Positions 9,308-17,916 of a stretch of DNA of 64,000 bases are shown piece by piece. Position 1 is the stretch's first letter. Each line of letters opens with the position of its first letter. Source of the DNA: Legionella saoudiensis (GTDB taxonomy: Bacteria; Pseudomonadota; Gammaproteobacteria; Legionellales; Legionellaceae); NCBI RefSeq assembly GCF_001465875.1, contig NZ_LN901321.1, forward strand, positions 280,689 through 344,688, in the 5' to 3' direction. Made by a program: the position numbers and the translations under genes. The notes beneath the pieces were generated by a model. That model searched no databases, was not told the DNA's origin, and saw nothing but the letters and a program-made list of their open reading frames with translations.

Positions 9308-9718
9308 TTACTCCTTGTATGACCATGGGCTGGCTGGAGCGATTTGTTCTTTAGTTTTGACATAGACTCTGCTTAATGTTTGCGAGCCGACATATAGGCT
9401 GACTCGATAAAGAGAGCCTTTTCGAACATCATCAATCACATAAAACAAATTTGCTTTTTGTCCTGGTTGGACGCTTTCAATCACGCCATAACCTTTGTTT
9501 CGCATTTCATGAATCAAATTAATGCCAAAGCCATCACTGACTTTTTGACTGATATAAAATGTATTTTGAGCCGGCGGATAAATATGTGTGAGTTGTAACG
9601 CAGCATCTTTAGCCAAATAAATATCTTTGCTCTGAGAGGCAACTGTAAAATTTCCATACTGCATGCTTGCGCAGCTCGACAAAACAGTTACCAACAATAA
9701 AACACTTAATTTCCTCAT
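9308..9718 (-). CDS. trbH: TrbH-like lipoprotein
   Basis: 136 residues with a lipoprotein signal (LLLVTVLSSC). Position between trbG and trbI matches RP4 trbH, a lipoprotein probably needed to assemble the outer-membrane complex with TrbG and TrbI (VirB7 role). The ATG at 9718 has AGG at a suitable distance; a GTG at 9727 overlapping the trbG stop is an alternative start. Sequence similarity to TrbH is weak, so the name rests mostly on order and lipobox. Confidence 0.78.
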   Translation of the reverse strand: MRKLSVLLLVTVLSSCASMQYGNFTVASQSKDIYLAKDAALQLTHIYPPAQNTFYISQKVSDGFGINLIHEMRNKGYGVIESVQPGQKANLFYVIDDVRKGSLYRVSLYVGSQTLSRVYVKTKEQIAPASPWSYKE

Positions 9719-9720
9719 CT

Positions 9721-10596
9721 CTAGCACCTCGTAATGGTAATTTTTTCTTGAGAAGAGCCACTTCCGATAATCAGTATTGCCTTGTCGAACACACTATCAA
9801 CAATATATCGGCAGCCCTGCAGGCGATAATTGACCATCACCGATTCTGGTTTTTTAAACAAACCACCATTTCTTAAGACCAGTAGTGCAGGGGCTTCGCT
9901 TTCAGACATGCTTCTAGGCATTTCAATAATGGTTTTCACACCATTGTTATAAACCCGAACCGGTTTCAATCGGGAATTGCCTTGTATCCTGTAATTGAAA
10001 TGAAGGTCGCCTAAATATTCGTTGGTTTCGGTGAATGTATTGGCTTTTCGGCGCTCCGCTTGCATGTGCTGAATCAAACGCCATTTTGCTTTTGCATCAT
10101 CTGGATAAGTAAAAGAGACATAGGGCATAAAATCGTTTTGATCGGACTTCAACCTAAAATGATAGGTTCTTCGGTCTGTAGTAACGACTAGAGAAGTATC
10201 TAGCCCAACATCTTTTGGTTTGATTAACAGGTGGATTTGTTGATCCATGCCTGAACCCGTAATCGAAGGCTCAACGAGAAAACGTGGATCGCCGACATTC
10301 ATATCGTTAAGCTGCTCACCAGACTGCAACGCAATGTCGCAAACCTGTAATGGTGCGCATACCACCCTGATTTGACCTGAACCATAAACAAAACTAATTG
10401 CGCCATCGGAAGAGTGAAATGGTTTGCTGGTTTTATCCCCTTTTTGCCATTCTTCTGCAATGCTTAAAGCCTGCTTTTCTTGATTCGTGAGTTGCGGGAT
10501 GCTTTTAGAAAAATAGAAATTAGCCAGCTCAGTGTTGTCCACAGCAAAGCTTGTCAAAGGAAGTAATAAACTGAGGGTAAAAATTATTTTTTTCAT
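9721..10596 (-). CDS. trbG: TrbG (VirB9-like) outer-membrane core protein
   Basis: 291 residues with a clear signal peptide (MKKIIFTLSLLLPLTSFA). The beta-rich N-terminal part includes VYGSGQIRVVCAPLQVCDI, typical of VirB9, and a C-terminal domain contains FNYRIQG and a VMVNYRLQGCRYIV segment. TrbG makes the periplasmic and outer-membrane part of the channel together with TrbI and a lipoprotein. It overlaps the trbF stop by 4 nt. Confidence 0.92.
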   Translation of the reverse strand: MKKIIFTLSLLLPLTSFAVDNTELANFYFSKSIPQLTNQEKQALSIAEEWQKGDKTSKPFHSSDGAISFVYGSGQIRVVCAPLQVCDIALQSGEQLNDMNVGDPRFLVEPSITGSGMDQQIHLLIKPKDVGLDTSLVVTTDRRTYHFRLKSDQNDFMPYVSFTYPDDAKAKWRLIQHMQAERRKANTFTETNEYLGDLHFNYRIQGNSRLKPVRVYNNGVKTIIEMPRSMSESEAPALLVLRNGGLFKKPESVMVNYRLQGCRYIVDSVFDKAILIIGSGSSQEKITITRC

Positions 10597-11327
10597 ACAT
10601 TTTCTCCATTCTTTAAGTCATAAGACCAATTGAAATCGCGGACATAAATCAGATGAGGGTTCTTTAAAATCGATTCATTGGATACATCATTGAGCTCATT
10701 ATCCTGATACATTGTTACAAGTGCTTTCATCTGGGCGGGCTTTTCTTTAAGCGTTCCGTCACGATTTCTTACTGTCTCGACCCAATCAACCTGCCAGGTG
10801 TCCTCAGACTCTTGCAGGACAGAGCGTATTTCAATGCTGACGATTTCATGTGCTGCTCGGTCAAATGGATTTGAGTGTTGTTTGTCACTGTAAAATTCCT
10901 GAACTTTGGTCAAGGCCGCATCGTTCTGGTTCAAATAGGAATAAACTTGAAATACAGCCTTTTTCTGCAGTGCGACATCAACACTGACCATTCTGATGTT
11001 TTCAATAAAATGGGCTGCAGCTGCCCGGTAATCATCGATACTTGCATCACCGACATGGTCTGCACGAGTGACTGAAAGTGTATTGCCGCTGGCATCCTGC
11101 TGAAACACCAAGGGGATAAATTTGGACTGACTTCCAATTGTTATTAGTCCGCCAATAGCAGCCAAAGTGATTAAAAGACTACCCAAACTGACTAATTGCC
11201 ATATTTGCAATGATTTCATAAGACCTGCAGTATGGAAATTCCAAGCTCTTTGGGCATTGAGGTAAGGATTATCAGTTAAGTCGTTTTTTTTCTTTTTAAG
11301 ACTTAGCTTTTGTTTTAATTGGTTCAT
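10593..11327 (-). CDS. trbF: TrbF (VirB8-like) inner-membrane assembly protein
   Basis: 244 residues: cytoplasmic N-terminus with NPYLNAQRAWN, one membrane segment (LVSLGSLLITLAAIGGLITI), and a periplasmic NTF2-like VirB8 domain. Its ATG overlaps the trbE stop as ATGA, which decides the start; an in-frame start 60 nt upstream would lie inside trbE. VirB8 proteins nucleate assembly of the channel. Confidence 0.92.
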   Translation of the reverse strand: MNQLKQKLSLKKKKNDLTDNPYLNAQRAWNFHTAGLMKSLQIWQLVSLGSLLITLAAIGGLITIGSQSKFIPLVFQQDASGNTLSVTRADHVGDASIDDYRAAAAHFIENIRMVSVDVALQKKAVFQVYSYLNQNDAALTKVQEFYSDKQHSNPFDRAAHEIVSIEIRSVLQESEDTWQVDWVETVRNRDGTLKEKPAQMKALVTMYQDNELNDVSNESILKNPHLIYVRDFNWSYDLKNGENV

Positions 11328-13861
11328 GCTGCTACTCCAAATTGATTCATTGTGATTCCTTTTTCTAAAAGCCAATAAGAGACCCACTCAGCGCCATATT
11401 TTTGCTCAAGCTGTTTCATTCGCTCGATGGAGTCAGGATCTGTGGCACCCACAAATGCTAACGCCATTGGACCTAAAGCCAATTGGTAAAGACGTTGTCC
11501 TTTTTCACTGACATAATAGTAATCACGCTTGGGTTGAGCTGATGCAATGATGTCAATCTGGCGTGGGTTTAACCCCATGCGTTCATAGATTAGGCGTGTT
11601 TCAGGATCACGAGCATACAGATTAGGTAAAAAGATTTTTGTGGCGGTTGATTCAACTATAATGTCTAAAATTCCAGAATTCGCGGCATGCGATAAATGTT
11701 GCGTTGCCATGAATACCACACAATTTTTCTTGGCCATCGAATCAAGCCATTCAGCAATTTTGTTTTTAAATACCGGGTGTGCCAACATCAGCCATGCTTC
11801 GTCGAGTACTATCAGGGTTGGCCTGCCATCCAGTGATGTTTCAATTCGCCGAAACAGATACAGCAATACGGGCAAAGCAAATTTCTCACCCAGCCCCATA
11901 AGATGCTCAATCTCAAAGGTCATAAATGAGGACAGTCCTAAACCATCGGTTTCGGCATCCAGTAAATGCCCCATCAATCCATCGATGGTGTATTGCTTCA
12001 GGGTTTCACGAATGGGTTCATCTTGAATGGTCATAACCAATTCAGATAATGTTTTAGAACCACTCTGATGCATGCTCATAATGGCATGACCGATTTCATT
12101 ACGTTGGGCAGGAGTAGTATTTAACCCATTTAAGGCAAGAATCGTATCAATCCATTCCATTGCCCAGGCTCTATCTGCTTTGGTCGATAAAAACTGTAAG
12201 GGCGCAAATGAAAGAACGGAGTTTTTATCAGCAATGGTGTAATGTTCTCCACCGCTGGCCTTACACGTGGGATACATGGACATTCCCTTATCAAATGAAT
12301 AAATGCGTGCATCTTTGTAGCGACGCCAGGATAGTGCAATTAATCCTAAGTGAGTTGATTTCCCTGAGCGTGTAGGACCAAACATAATGCCATGACCTAA
12401 GTCTCTTACATGAAGATTCAGGCGAAAGGGTGTGTTCCCCGTAGTGACACAATGCATTAATGGAGGGGATAATGGTGGAAACAGTGGGCAAGGGGATTTG
12501 TTTTCGCCGGTCCAAATGCTGGAGGTCGGTATCAAATCAGCCAAATTCATGGTGTTGATTAAAGGCCGTCTTATATTTTCAACACCATGTCCTGGAAGAC
12601 TGCCCATAAAGGCATCCATGGTATTAATGGATTCTGTTCTTGCCGTAAATCCCAAGGCATTGATGTTCTTTTCAATCAAAAGTGCTGCTTTTTCAACTAA
12701 CTCACGGTCTTCGTTCATCAAAATGACAACCGAGGTGTAATAGCCTTGACCCACCATTCCTGAATTGGTTTCAGCAATGGCTGATTGTGCGTCATTCACC
12801 ATATTGAGCGCGTCTTCATCAATCACACCTGAATTGGTGTTAAAAACCTGGTCGAAAAATCCCCTGACTTTTTGTTTCCACTTTTTACGGTATTTGGTGA
12901 AATGCGCCACCGCTTCATGAGCATCCATAAAGATAAAACGAGAACTCCAACGATATTCAACTGGCAATTGAGTTAGGGCGGTTAGAATCCCTGGGTAGGA
13001 CTCCATTGGAAACCCTTCAATCGCAACACACTGAATGAATTTCCGGCCAATTTTGGGTGTAATACCCGGTGTTAATTCCTGACCACCAATTAACCCATCA
13101 AGGTAAATCGGGTTTTTAGGAAGATTGACCGGATGGTTAAGTCCTGTGACACAATACTGAAGATGCCTTAAGAAGTTATCCTGAAGCAGGGTATTATTAT
13201 ATTCATCACGATGTTGTTCAGCGTTCAGTCGTTCGAGGTTAAGGGCTGAACTTAGTCGTGATTCAAAGGTTTTGCAGGCTTGTTTGAATTCTTCAATCAG
13301 TTGATGCGTCTTTGCCTTTTGACTTAAATTCAGTCCTTCGTCATCAAACATCAATTCCACAAAACGCTTTTGGGCAATCACTGGCGGATACCAGGTCAAG
13401 GTAATCACAAAATACCCTTCATATAGGGTTTCCATGCTTTCAAAGAGTATCCTTCTTTCCTCATCAATCGCATAGGAAATCGGATCTGGGAAGTGAGAAT
13501 AAGCACGCTCGCTATAACCTGGAGCCGCTCGTCTTATAGCGTCTACATGAACCATCCAGCCATTGCCCATAGTAGACATTGCCTGATTGATTCGAAACGA
13601 GACCATCTCACGAGCCTCATCCGTTGTATTGGTATTGTCTTCACCCTGGTATAGCCAGGCTGCCATAAAGGAGCCGTTTTTACCGACAATCACGCCATCA
13701 TCAACAACTGAGGCATAATTGAGTAAATCAGCAGTACCTCCTGAATTATGGCGATGATTTTTTAAATGGTATTTACGGCTCTTCTGGCGAATTTCCCAAA
13801 ATAGGAGGCTCAAAAGTAATAATCCTGTCGTGCTGATTAGAAAGGTGATTAATGCAATCAT
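11324..13861 (-). CDS. trbE: TrbE (VirB4) secretion ATPase
   Basis: 845 residues, normal for the family. An N-terminal membrane segment precedes the CagE/TrbE N-terminal domain and a C-terminal ATPase with Walker A (GPTRSGKSTHLG) and Walker B (LIVLDEAWLML). It powers pilus assembly and substrate transfer at the inner membrane. Both ends overlap neighbours (trbD, trbF) by 4 nt. Confidence 0.95.
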   Translation of the reverse strand: MIALITFLISTTGLLLLSLLFWEIRQKSRKYHLKNHRHNSGGTADLLNYASVVDDGVIVGKNGSFMAAWLYQGEDNTNTTDEAREMVSFRINQAMSTMGNGWMVHVDAIRRAAPGYSERAYSHFPDPISYAIDEERRILFESMETLYEGYFVITLTWYPPVIAQKRFVELMFDDEGLNLSQKAKTHQLIEEFKQACKTFESRLSSALNLERLNAEQHRDEYNNTLLQDNFLRHLQYCVTGLNHPVNLPKNPIYLDGLIGGQELTPGITPKIGRKFIQCVAIEGFPMESYPGILTALTQLPVEYRWSSRFIFMDAHEAVAHFTKYRKKWKQKVRGFFDQVFNTNSGVIDEDALNMVNDAQSAIAETNSGMVGQGYYTSVVILMNEDRELVEKAALLIEKNINALGFTARTESINTMDAFMGSLPGHGVENIRRPLINTMNLADLIPTSSIWTGENKSPCPLFPPLSPPLMHCVTTGNTPFRLNLHVRDLGHGIMFGPTRSGKSTHLGLIALSWRRYKDARIYSFDKGMSMYPTCKASGGEHYTIADKNSVLSFAPLQFLSTKADRAWAMEWIDTILALNGLNTTPAQRNEIGHAIMSMHQSGSKTLSELVMTIQDEPIRETLKQYTIDGLMGHLLDAETDGLGLSSFMTFEIEHLMGLGEKFALPVLLYLFRRIETSLDGRPTLIVLDEAWLMLAHPVFKNKIAEWLDSMAKKNCVVFMATQHLSHAANSGILDIIVESTATKIFLPNLYARDPETRLIYERMGLNPRQIDIIASAQPKRDYYYVSEKGQRLYQLALGPMALAFVGATDPDSIERMKQLEQKYGAEWVSYWLLEKGITMNQFGVAA

Positions 13862-14157
13862 TGATAACCTCTTTTATTAATTTTGAAAGGAGTTGAACGG
13901 GCCGAATAATAAGCTTGGTAACGTCTTTGCCTTAAATATATGGCTCTCATATAAGGATCGGATTTGGCCATTAAACGAAGCCCTTTCAAGGATAGAAACC
14001 ATATGGCTATACCTGCAAAAGCCGCCAGCCAGTCTTGAGCTGCAAAGATTAGAATTGCTGATAAGAGCCCTGAGAACATGACCAGTTCACGGTCTCCGCC
14101 CATAAACAAACTGGGACGGTTTCCGCAGCGTCGTATTGGGATTGAACGAAGACTCAT
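13858..14157 (-). CDS. trbD: TrbD (VirB3-like) small membrane protein
   Basis: 99 residues with two adjacent membrane segments (about residues 25-65) and basic ends; begins MSLRSIPIRRCGNRPSLFMGGDRELV, where the GGDREL-type segment is characteristic of TrbD/VirB3. It works with TrbE; in some systems the two are fused. It overlaps trbC and trbE by 4 nt each. Confidence 0.9.
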   Translation of the reverse strand: MSLRSIPIRRCGNRPSLFMGGDRELVMFSGLLSAILIFAAQDWLAAFAGIAIWFLSLKGLRLMAKSDPYMRAIYLRQRRYQAYYSARSTPFKINKRGYQ

Positions 14158-14531
14158 AGCCGGGACTCCGTTGCAACGATCCCAACAGATGGTTTAGAAA
14201 TTTCAGCGCCTTTGCCAGTAATTGCCGTCATGGTATTTTGAGCTGCTACCAGAAATGAGAGCACCAATACAAAAAAGACAAGAGATCGCATAAATCCATT
14301 TAATTCACCGCCAAAAATAAGTGTCGCACCTGCTGCAACCAATCCGATGATGGCAGCACTAAAGGCAAAAGGGCCTGTAATGGATTTTTGAATTTTAGTC
14401 AGCCATGAGTCGAAGGGAAGTCCTCCACCTGCAGAGGAAGCAGCGGCTGGATGGGTGATTAACAACAAAAGTAAAACGATTAATCCCATTATCCAGTAGT
14501 TTTTTTGATTAAACAGAGTTGTTTGATTCAT
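14154..14531 (-). CDS. trbC: TrbC (VirB2-like) pilin precursor
   Basis: 125 residues: signal-like hydrophobic start, Ala-rich cleavage region (THPAAASSAGGGLPF), then two hydrophobic helices as in TrbC/VirB2 pilins. TraF, encoded in the same operon, is the expected maturation enzyme. There is a Shine-Dalgarno (AAGGAG) upstream and 11 nt separate it from trbB. Confidence 0.9.
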   Translation of the reverse strand: MNQTTLFNQKNYWIMGLIVLLLLLITHPAAASSAGGGLPFDSWLTKIQKSITGPFAFSAAIIGLVAAGATLIFGGELNGFMRSLVFFVLVLSFLVAAQNTMTAITGKGAEISKPSVGIVATESRL

Positions 14532-14542
14532 TTATTTTCTCC

Positions 14543-15508
14543 TTAAATAAGTTTTTCGATGTTGTATTGACCGTTTTCATAACCATGGACATTAATAATT
14601 TCTTGAATTTGTCGCCCCTGCGGAGTTCTTGAGATGTGCACAACACAATGGACAGCCTCTCCAATTAAAGGTTCGATCTCGGAAGGCGCGGCTGGATTTC
14701 TAGTAATGAGTGATTTCAATCGATGAAGCCCTGCAATACAGTTATTCGCATGCAAAGTAGCTGTTCCTCCCTCATGTCCCGTGTTCCATGCATCCAACAA
14801 ATCAAGCGCTTCACTTCCGCGAACTTCCCCCACAATGATTCGATCAGGCCTCATCCTCAGTGTGGTTTTTAAAAGCTGGGTCATACTGACATCAAGCGTG
14901 GTATGGTATTGAACACAATTTTTTGCTGCACACTGGATTTCCCCTGTATCTTCAATGATAAAAATACGTTCTTCAGGCGCATGAATAACCATTTCATTTA
15001 TAATGGCGTTCACCAATGTGGTTTTGCCAGAACCGGTGCCACCAATGACTAAAATGTTTCGGTGTGAAGAAACGGCTTTTTCAATAACCTCGCATTGTGC
15101 TTCGGTCATAATTCCCGATTGAACATAGTCATTGAGTGTAAAAACCGATAAAGCTTTTTTGCGGATGGCAAAGGTTGGACTCGAAACAACCGGCGGCAGT
15201 TGTCCGGCAAAACGTGAGCCATCAAGAGGCAGTTCTCCCTCCAACAAAGGCTTCATGCTGGTTACTTCTTTTCCATGAAAACCGGCAACAGTTTTGATGA
15301 TGGATTCGGCACGCGCTGCATTGATATTTCCTATAAATCGCATGTTTTCACCAAGCCGCTCCTGCCAAAGCTTTCCATCCGCATTGAGCATGATTTCAAC
15401 GGTTTTAGGATCCCTTAGAGCTTGTTCAATCATGCCGCCCAAGTCACGTCTTAGCTTTTCACGGGCTCGGTCTTTAACCGTTATCGCTTGTTCTTCTTGT
15501 GCTTTCAT
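14543..15508 (-). CDS. trbB: TrbB (VirB11) secretion ATPase
   Basis: 321 residues. Walker A ([15 protein letters not shown]), the Asp box ([10 protein letters not shown]), the [13 protein letters not shown] motif and the His box ([12 protein letters not shown]) are all present and intact. VirB11 ATPases form hexamers at the cytoplasmic base of the channel. It is the first structural gene after csrT, 30 nt downstream. Confidence 0.96.
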   Translation of the reverse strand: MKAQEEQAITVKDRAREKLRRDLGGMIEQALRDPKTVEIMLNADGKLWQERLGENMRFIGNINAARAESIIKTVAGFHGKEVTSMKPLLEGELPLDGSRFAGQLPPVVSSPTFAIRKKALSVFTLNDYVQSGIMTEAQCEVIEKAVSSHRNILVIGGTGSGKTTLVNAIINEMVIHAPEERIFIIEDTGEIQCAAKNCVQYHTTLDVSMTQLLKTTLRMRPDRIIVGEVRGSEALDLLDAWNTGHEGGTATLHANNCIAGLHRLKSLITRNPAAPSEIEPLIGEAVHCVVHISRTPQGRQIQEIINVHGYENGQYNIEKLI

Positions 15509-15538
15509 ACGGTATAATCCTCAATTACTTGATGCTTT

Positions 15539-15799
15539 TTAAGCAGACTTCAACTCGTGTTTGAATTTGCTAATTAAGCGGTCAACAATGCTATCCTTAT
15601 TGGGAGGAGATTCATTGAACCATTGATCTTTCTGACGTTCCCGATAAATGCGTCTTTGAATTTCATCACGGTGAATCGGAATCGATTGAGGGGCATCAAA
15701 CCCAAGGCGAACTTCACCATCACGATAACCCACAACAGTGCAGTAAATTTCTTCACTGATAACAACGGATTCCCCTACTTTTCTTGTTAAAACCAACAT
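15539..15799 (-). CDS. csrT: CsrT, ICE-borne CsrA-like RNA-binding regulator
   Basis: 86 residues, beginning MLVLTRKVGESVVI, with the VRLGF strand and the IHRDEIQRRI helix where CsrA has its RNA-binding Arg. Canonical CsrA is about 60-65 residues; here a lysine-rich helical tail of about 25 residues follows. CsrA paralogues in this place (lvrC/csrT) are known from Legionella ICEs, where they repress transfer or affect the host's life-cycle switch. The start is chosen from the CsrA alignment and AAGGA upstream; a longer in-frame version would overlap lvrB. Confidence 0.93.
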   Translation of the reverse strand: MLVLTRKVGESVVISEEIYCTVVGYRDGEVRLGFDAPQSIPIHRDEIQRRIYRERQKDQWFNESPPNKDSIVDRLISKFKHELKSA

Positions 15800-15815
15800 A
15801 TTGTTTTTCCTTCTG

Positions 15816-16178
15816 CTATTTAAATAAAAAGGCTTTGCACTGCCTGATATTCTCTTCAACCACTTCTTTGCTGGCTGGTTGATATTTTTCTGATGTGACA
15901 TAAAAAGCACTTCGTTTTTTGATATCACGACAAAAGCCAATCATTTGCGGCAGGGTAGGAGGCATTTCGCAATGATCGCGACAATCAATAATGACCTGAT
16001 TCAAAATCTCATCACTGAATTGACTTAAAGCTTCAAGCCACTCCTTCTTGGCAAACTCCAAAAAACCATCACTTTTAAACTGACTGCGCCATAGATGTCC
16101 GTAGAAGACCGCGAAGCGCGTAAAAAGTTTCTCAATACACTTTTTTCTACTTTCGGTAGCATTGCAGGTTGACGACAT
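15816..16178 (-). CDS. lvrB: LvrB-like ICE regulatory/accessory protein
   Basis: 120 residues, soluble, with a helix-rich centre (FAVFYGHLWRSQF, EILNQVIIDCRDHCEMPPTLPQMI). The start is placed at the first Met after most of lvrA, giving a 32-nt overlap; upstream in-frame Mets would overlap lvrA further. It sits between lvrA and csrT as in Legionella lvrRABC modules, from which the name comes. The core resembles phage replication P-like/DnaT-type helper domains, but this is weak and the molecular role is unknown. Confidence 0.75.
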   Translation of the reverse strand: MSSTCNATESRKKCIEKLFTRFAVFYGHLWRSQFKSDGFLEFAKKEWLEALSQFSDEILNQVIIDCRDHCEMPPTLPQMIGFCRDIKKRSAFYVTSEKYQPASKEVVEENIRQCKAFLFK

Positions 16179-17031
16179 TTGATTGCTGGTATTCGTCTTC
16201 ACTGGTGATCGCTGCGTCTCCTGTTTCTGGATTCCAAAATGGATCAATGGCTCTGTCCTTAGTATTTGGGCCGCACTTCTCATTCCTTTTCTCCTTCGTT
16301 AATTCAATTTTGACTTCATCTTCCCAACATCTTTGAGATAACCAGTTGGCTGGAAACTTCCATGCTGGAACCCATTCGCCATGCGCTTCTTTTTGTGTAC
16401 GGGCTTTGATTTGTTTATCAAGAGATTGCAACATGCTTTGTAGCAAAGGCTCATCTGGATTGAGTTGTTTAAACATTTCAAAGGCACGCTCACGTGACTT
16501 TTTCTCGGGGTACATATGCCAGAAGTGGTCGAAACGTTGTAATAAATAAATATAATTATTTTCTATTAATAGAGGTGTGTCGGCTTTTATGATTTTATCT
16601 ATGTCGGCTTTTACCTCTGTATCTTCAGAATCTCCTGTATAAACAAGAGGTTTTGTGTGCGGCTTTGTCTCTACTTGCTGTGTCGGGTTTGTGTCGGGTT
16701 TATTTTGGACACAATAACGGATATCCGCTAAAAGGCATTTTAAAATAAGATGTTTATCGAAAGACTGAATAGCAATAAGCCCTGATCGCTCAAGCCCTTT
16801 AATGGCTCGGCGAATTTGCTGACGACTAGGACTCCCTGATTCTGTAATGCCTTGATGGGGTTCAATATAAAGCACTTCAGCTAGCGATTGGTAACTAATT
16901 CGTCGCTTAATTCCTACTATGAGTGTGTTGCGATCCATGTAAGGTCGAATTCCTCTTAAGTAGGTAATTTGCTGTATATATGAAAGCCCACAGAGCGCAT
17001 CCAATTCCTGATCATTCACTGTAAAGTACAT
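16147..17031 (-). CDS. lvrA: LvrA-like DNA-binding protein
   Basis: 294 residues. The N-terminal half has winged-helix character (SYQSLAEVLYIEP, RQQIRRAIKGLERSGLI), as in replication-initiator or phage-regulator proteins. The C-terminal part holds a conserved helical segment (FDHFWHMYPEKKSRERAFEMF). It is the first gene of the minus-strand transfer operon and divergent from lvrR, with the operator region between them. The name follows the Legionella lvr gene order; biochemical function is not known. Confidence 0.8.
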   Translation of the reverse strand: MYFTVNDQELDALCGLSYIQQITYLRGIRPYMDRNTLIVGIKRRISYQSLAEVLYIEPHQGITESGSPSRQQIRRAIKGLERSGLIAIQSFDKHLILKCLLADIRYCVQNKPDTNPTQQVETKPHTKPLVYTGDSEDTEVKADIDKIIKADTPLLIENNYIYLLQRFDHFWHMYPEKKSRERAFEMFKQLNPDEPLLQSMLQSLDKQIKARTQKEAHGEWVPAWKFPANWLSQRCWEDEVKIELTKEKRNEKCGPNTKDRAIDPFWNPETGDAAITSEDEYQQSNVVNLQCYRK

Positions 17032-17128
17032 AAATAATCCGTTATTCCTTAACTTAAAGTCTTAGCGACCAATGAAACATGTGATACCATTTTGAGAATA
17101 AAAGGCTAAAAATGGCTCTTAATGAGCA

Positions 17129-17151
17129 TAATTACTCGAAACGAGTAATTA
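17129..17151. promoter_or_regulatory. Perfect palindrome, likely LvrR operator (lvrA-lvrR)
   Basis: Arms TAATTACTCG and its complement flank AAA. It lies between divergent lvrA and lvrR. The core TACTCGAAACGAGTA is repeated exactly at 35293-35307 before xis-int. A partial half site (ATAATGAGTAAT) is at 17171-17182, inside the presumed lvrA promoter. Confidence 0.8.
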
Positions 17152-17160
17152 ATGGATCTC

Positions 17161-17188
17161 AAAATAACACATAATGAGTAATAGTCAA
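17161..17188 (-). promoter_or_regulatory. Candidate lvrA promoter
   Basis: On the minus strand TTGACT (17183-17188) is followed after 16 nt by TATTTT (17161-17166). The half operator lies in the spacer and the perfect palindrome just downstream, which suits repression. The -10 match is only moderate. Confidence 0.45.
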
Positions 17189-17232
17189 TGGGTAAATGAA
17201 TTAATTTATTTGCCAAATACCGTGGAATGGAT

Positions 17233-17916
17233 ATGAACATCAAAGAGAAAATCGGTCAAAGAATCATGAGTGAACGAAAGGCCAAAGGATTGACGAGAAA
17301 GGCATTGGCTGAATTGACAGGTGAATTGAAAATCTCTCGTATTAATAATTATGAACGAGGGGACCGTACACCTGGCCCAACTGAGATAAAGTTATTGGCC
17401 GACGTGCTGGAAGTATCTGCTTCATATTTGATGTGTTTAACTGATAATCGTGAAGGGAAGATGACGAAATCCCTTGGCATGGGTGCATTGATTCCTGTCT
17501 TGGATTACAAACAAGCAATTGATCCAGCTGCTTTGATCCAGAAAATTAAAGAGGATGTTGATACTAAAGTTGAGTTTATCCCGGTCAGTACTGCTGTCAG
17601 TGATAGCATTGGAAAGAATGCTTTTGCACTACAAATTAAGGATGAAAGCATGATGCCGGAGTTTCGGATTAATGATATTCTCATCGTAGATCCCGAGACA
17701 AGCCCTAAACCTGGCGATTTTGTAGTGGCTTTGATTGAAGGAGAGCAGGAAGTGATTATTCGCAAGTATAAGCAATTATCGGCCTCTAAAGAGGCCCAGC
17801 AGTTTGAATTAATTGCACTTAACGAAGATTGGGCTGACATTCGTGTTGGTTTCAGTGAAATGAAAGCCCAGATTATTGGATGTGGTATTAGTTTGGTTAG
17901 GGGATTAAAAAGTTAA
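17233..17916 (+). CDS. lvrR: LvrR, CI/LexA-type ICE repressor
   Basis: 227 residues: N-terminal XRE helix-turn-helix (TRKALAELTGELKISRINNY) and C-terminal S24 domain with the nucleophile in DESMMP and a KPGDFVVAL strand. The strand that normally carries the catalytic Lys reads EVIIRKYK, so an ungapped alignment puts Arg at that place and Lys one residue later. It is divergent from lvrA and overlaps the end of the convergent ATPase gene by 4 nt. It probably represses lvrA, itself and, through the shared palindrome, xis-int. The start at 17233 suits GGA spacing; 17227 is an alternative. Confidence 0.88.
   Translation: MNIKEKIGQRIMSERKAKGLTRKALAELTGELKISRINNYERGDRTPGPTEIKLLADVLEVSASYLMCLTDNREGKMTKSLGMGALIPVLDYKQAIDPAALIQKIKEDVDTKVEFIPVSTAVSDSIGKNAFALQIKDESMMPEFRINDILIVDPETSPKPGDFVVALIEGEQEVIIRKYKQLSASKEAQQFELIALNEDWADIRVGFSEMKAQIIGCGISLVRGLKS

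Noticed and set aside
908..17031. Lvh-type (VirB order) secretion system
   Set aside because: Gene order is trbB-C-D-E-F-G-H-I-J-K-L followed by traG-traF, which is RP4 Trb type and not lvh.
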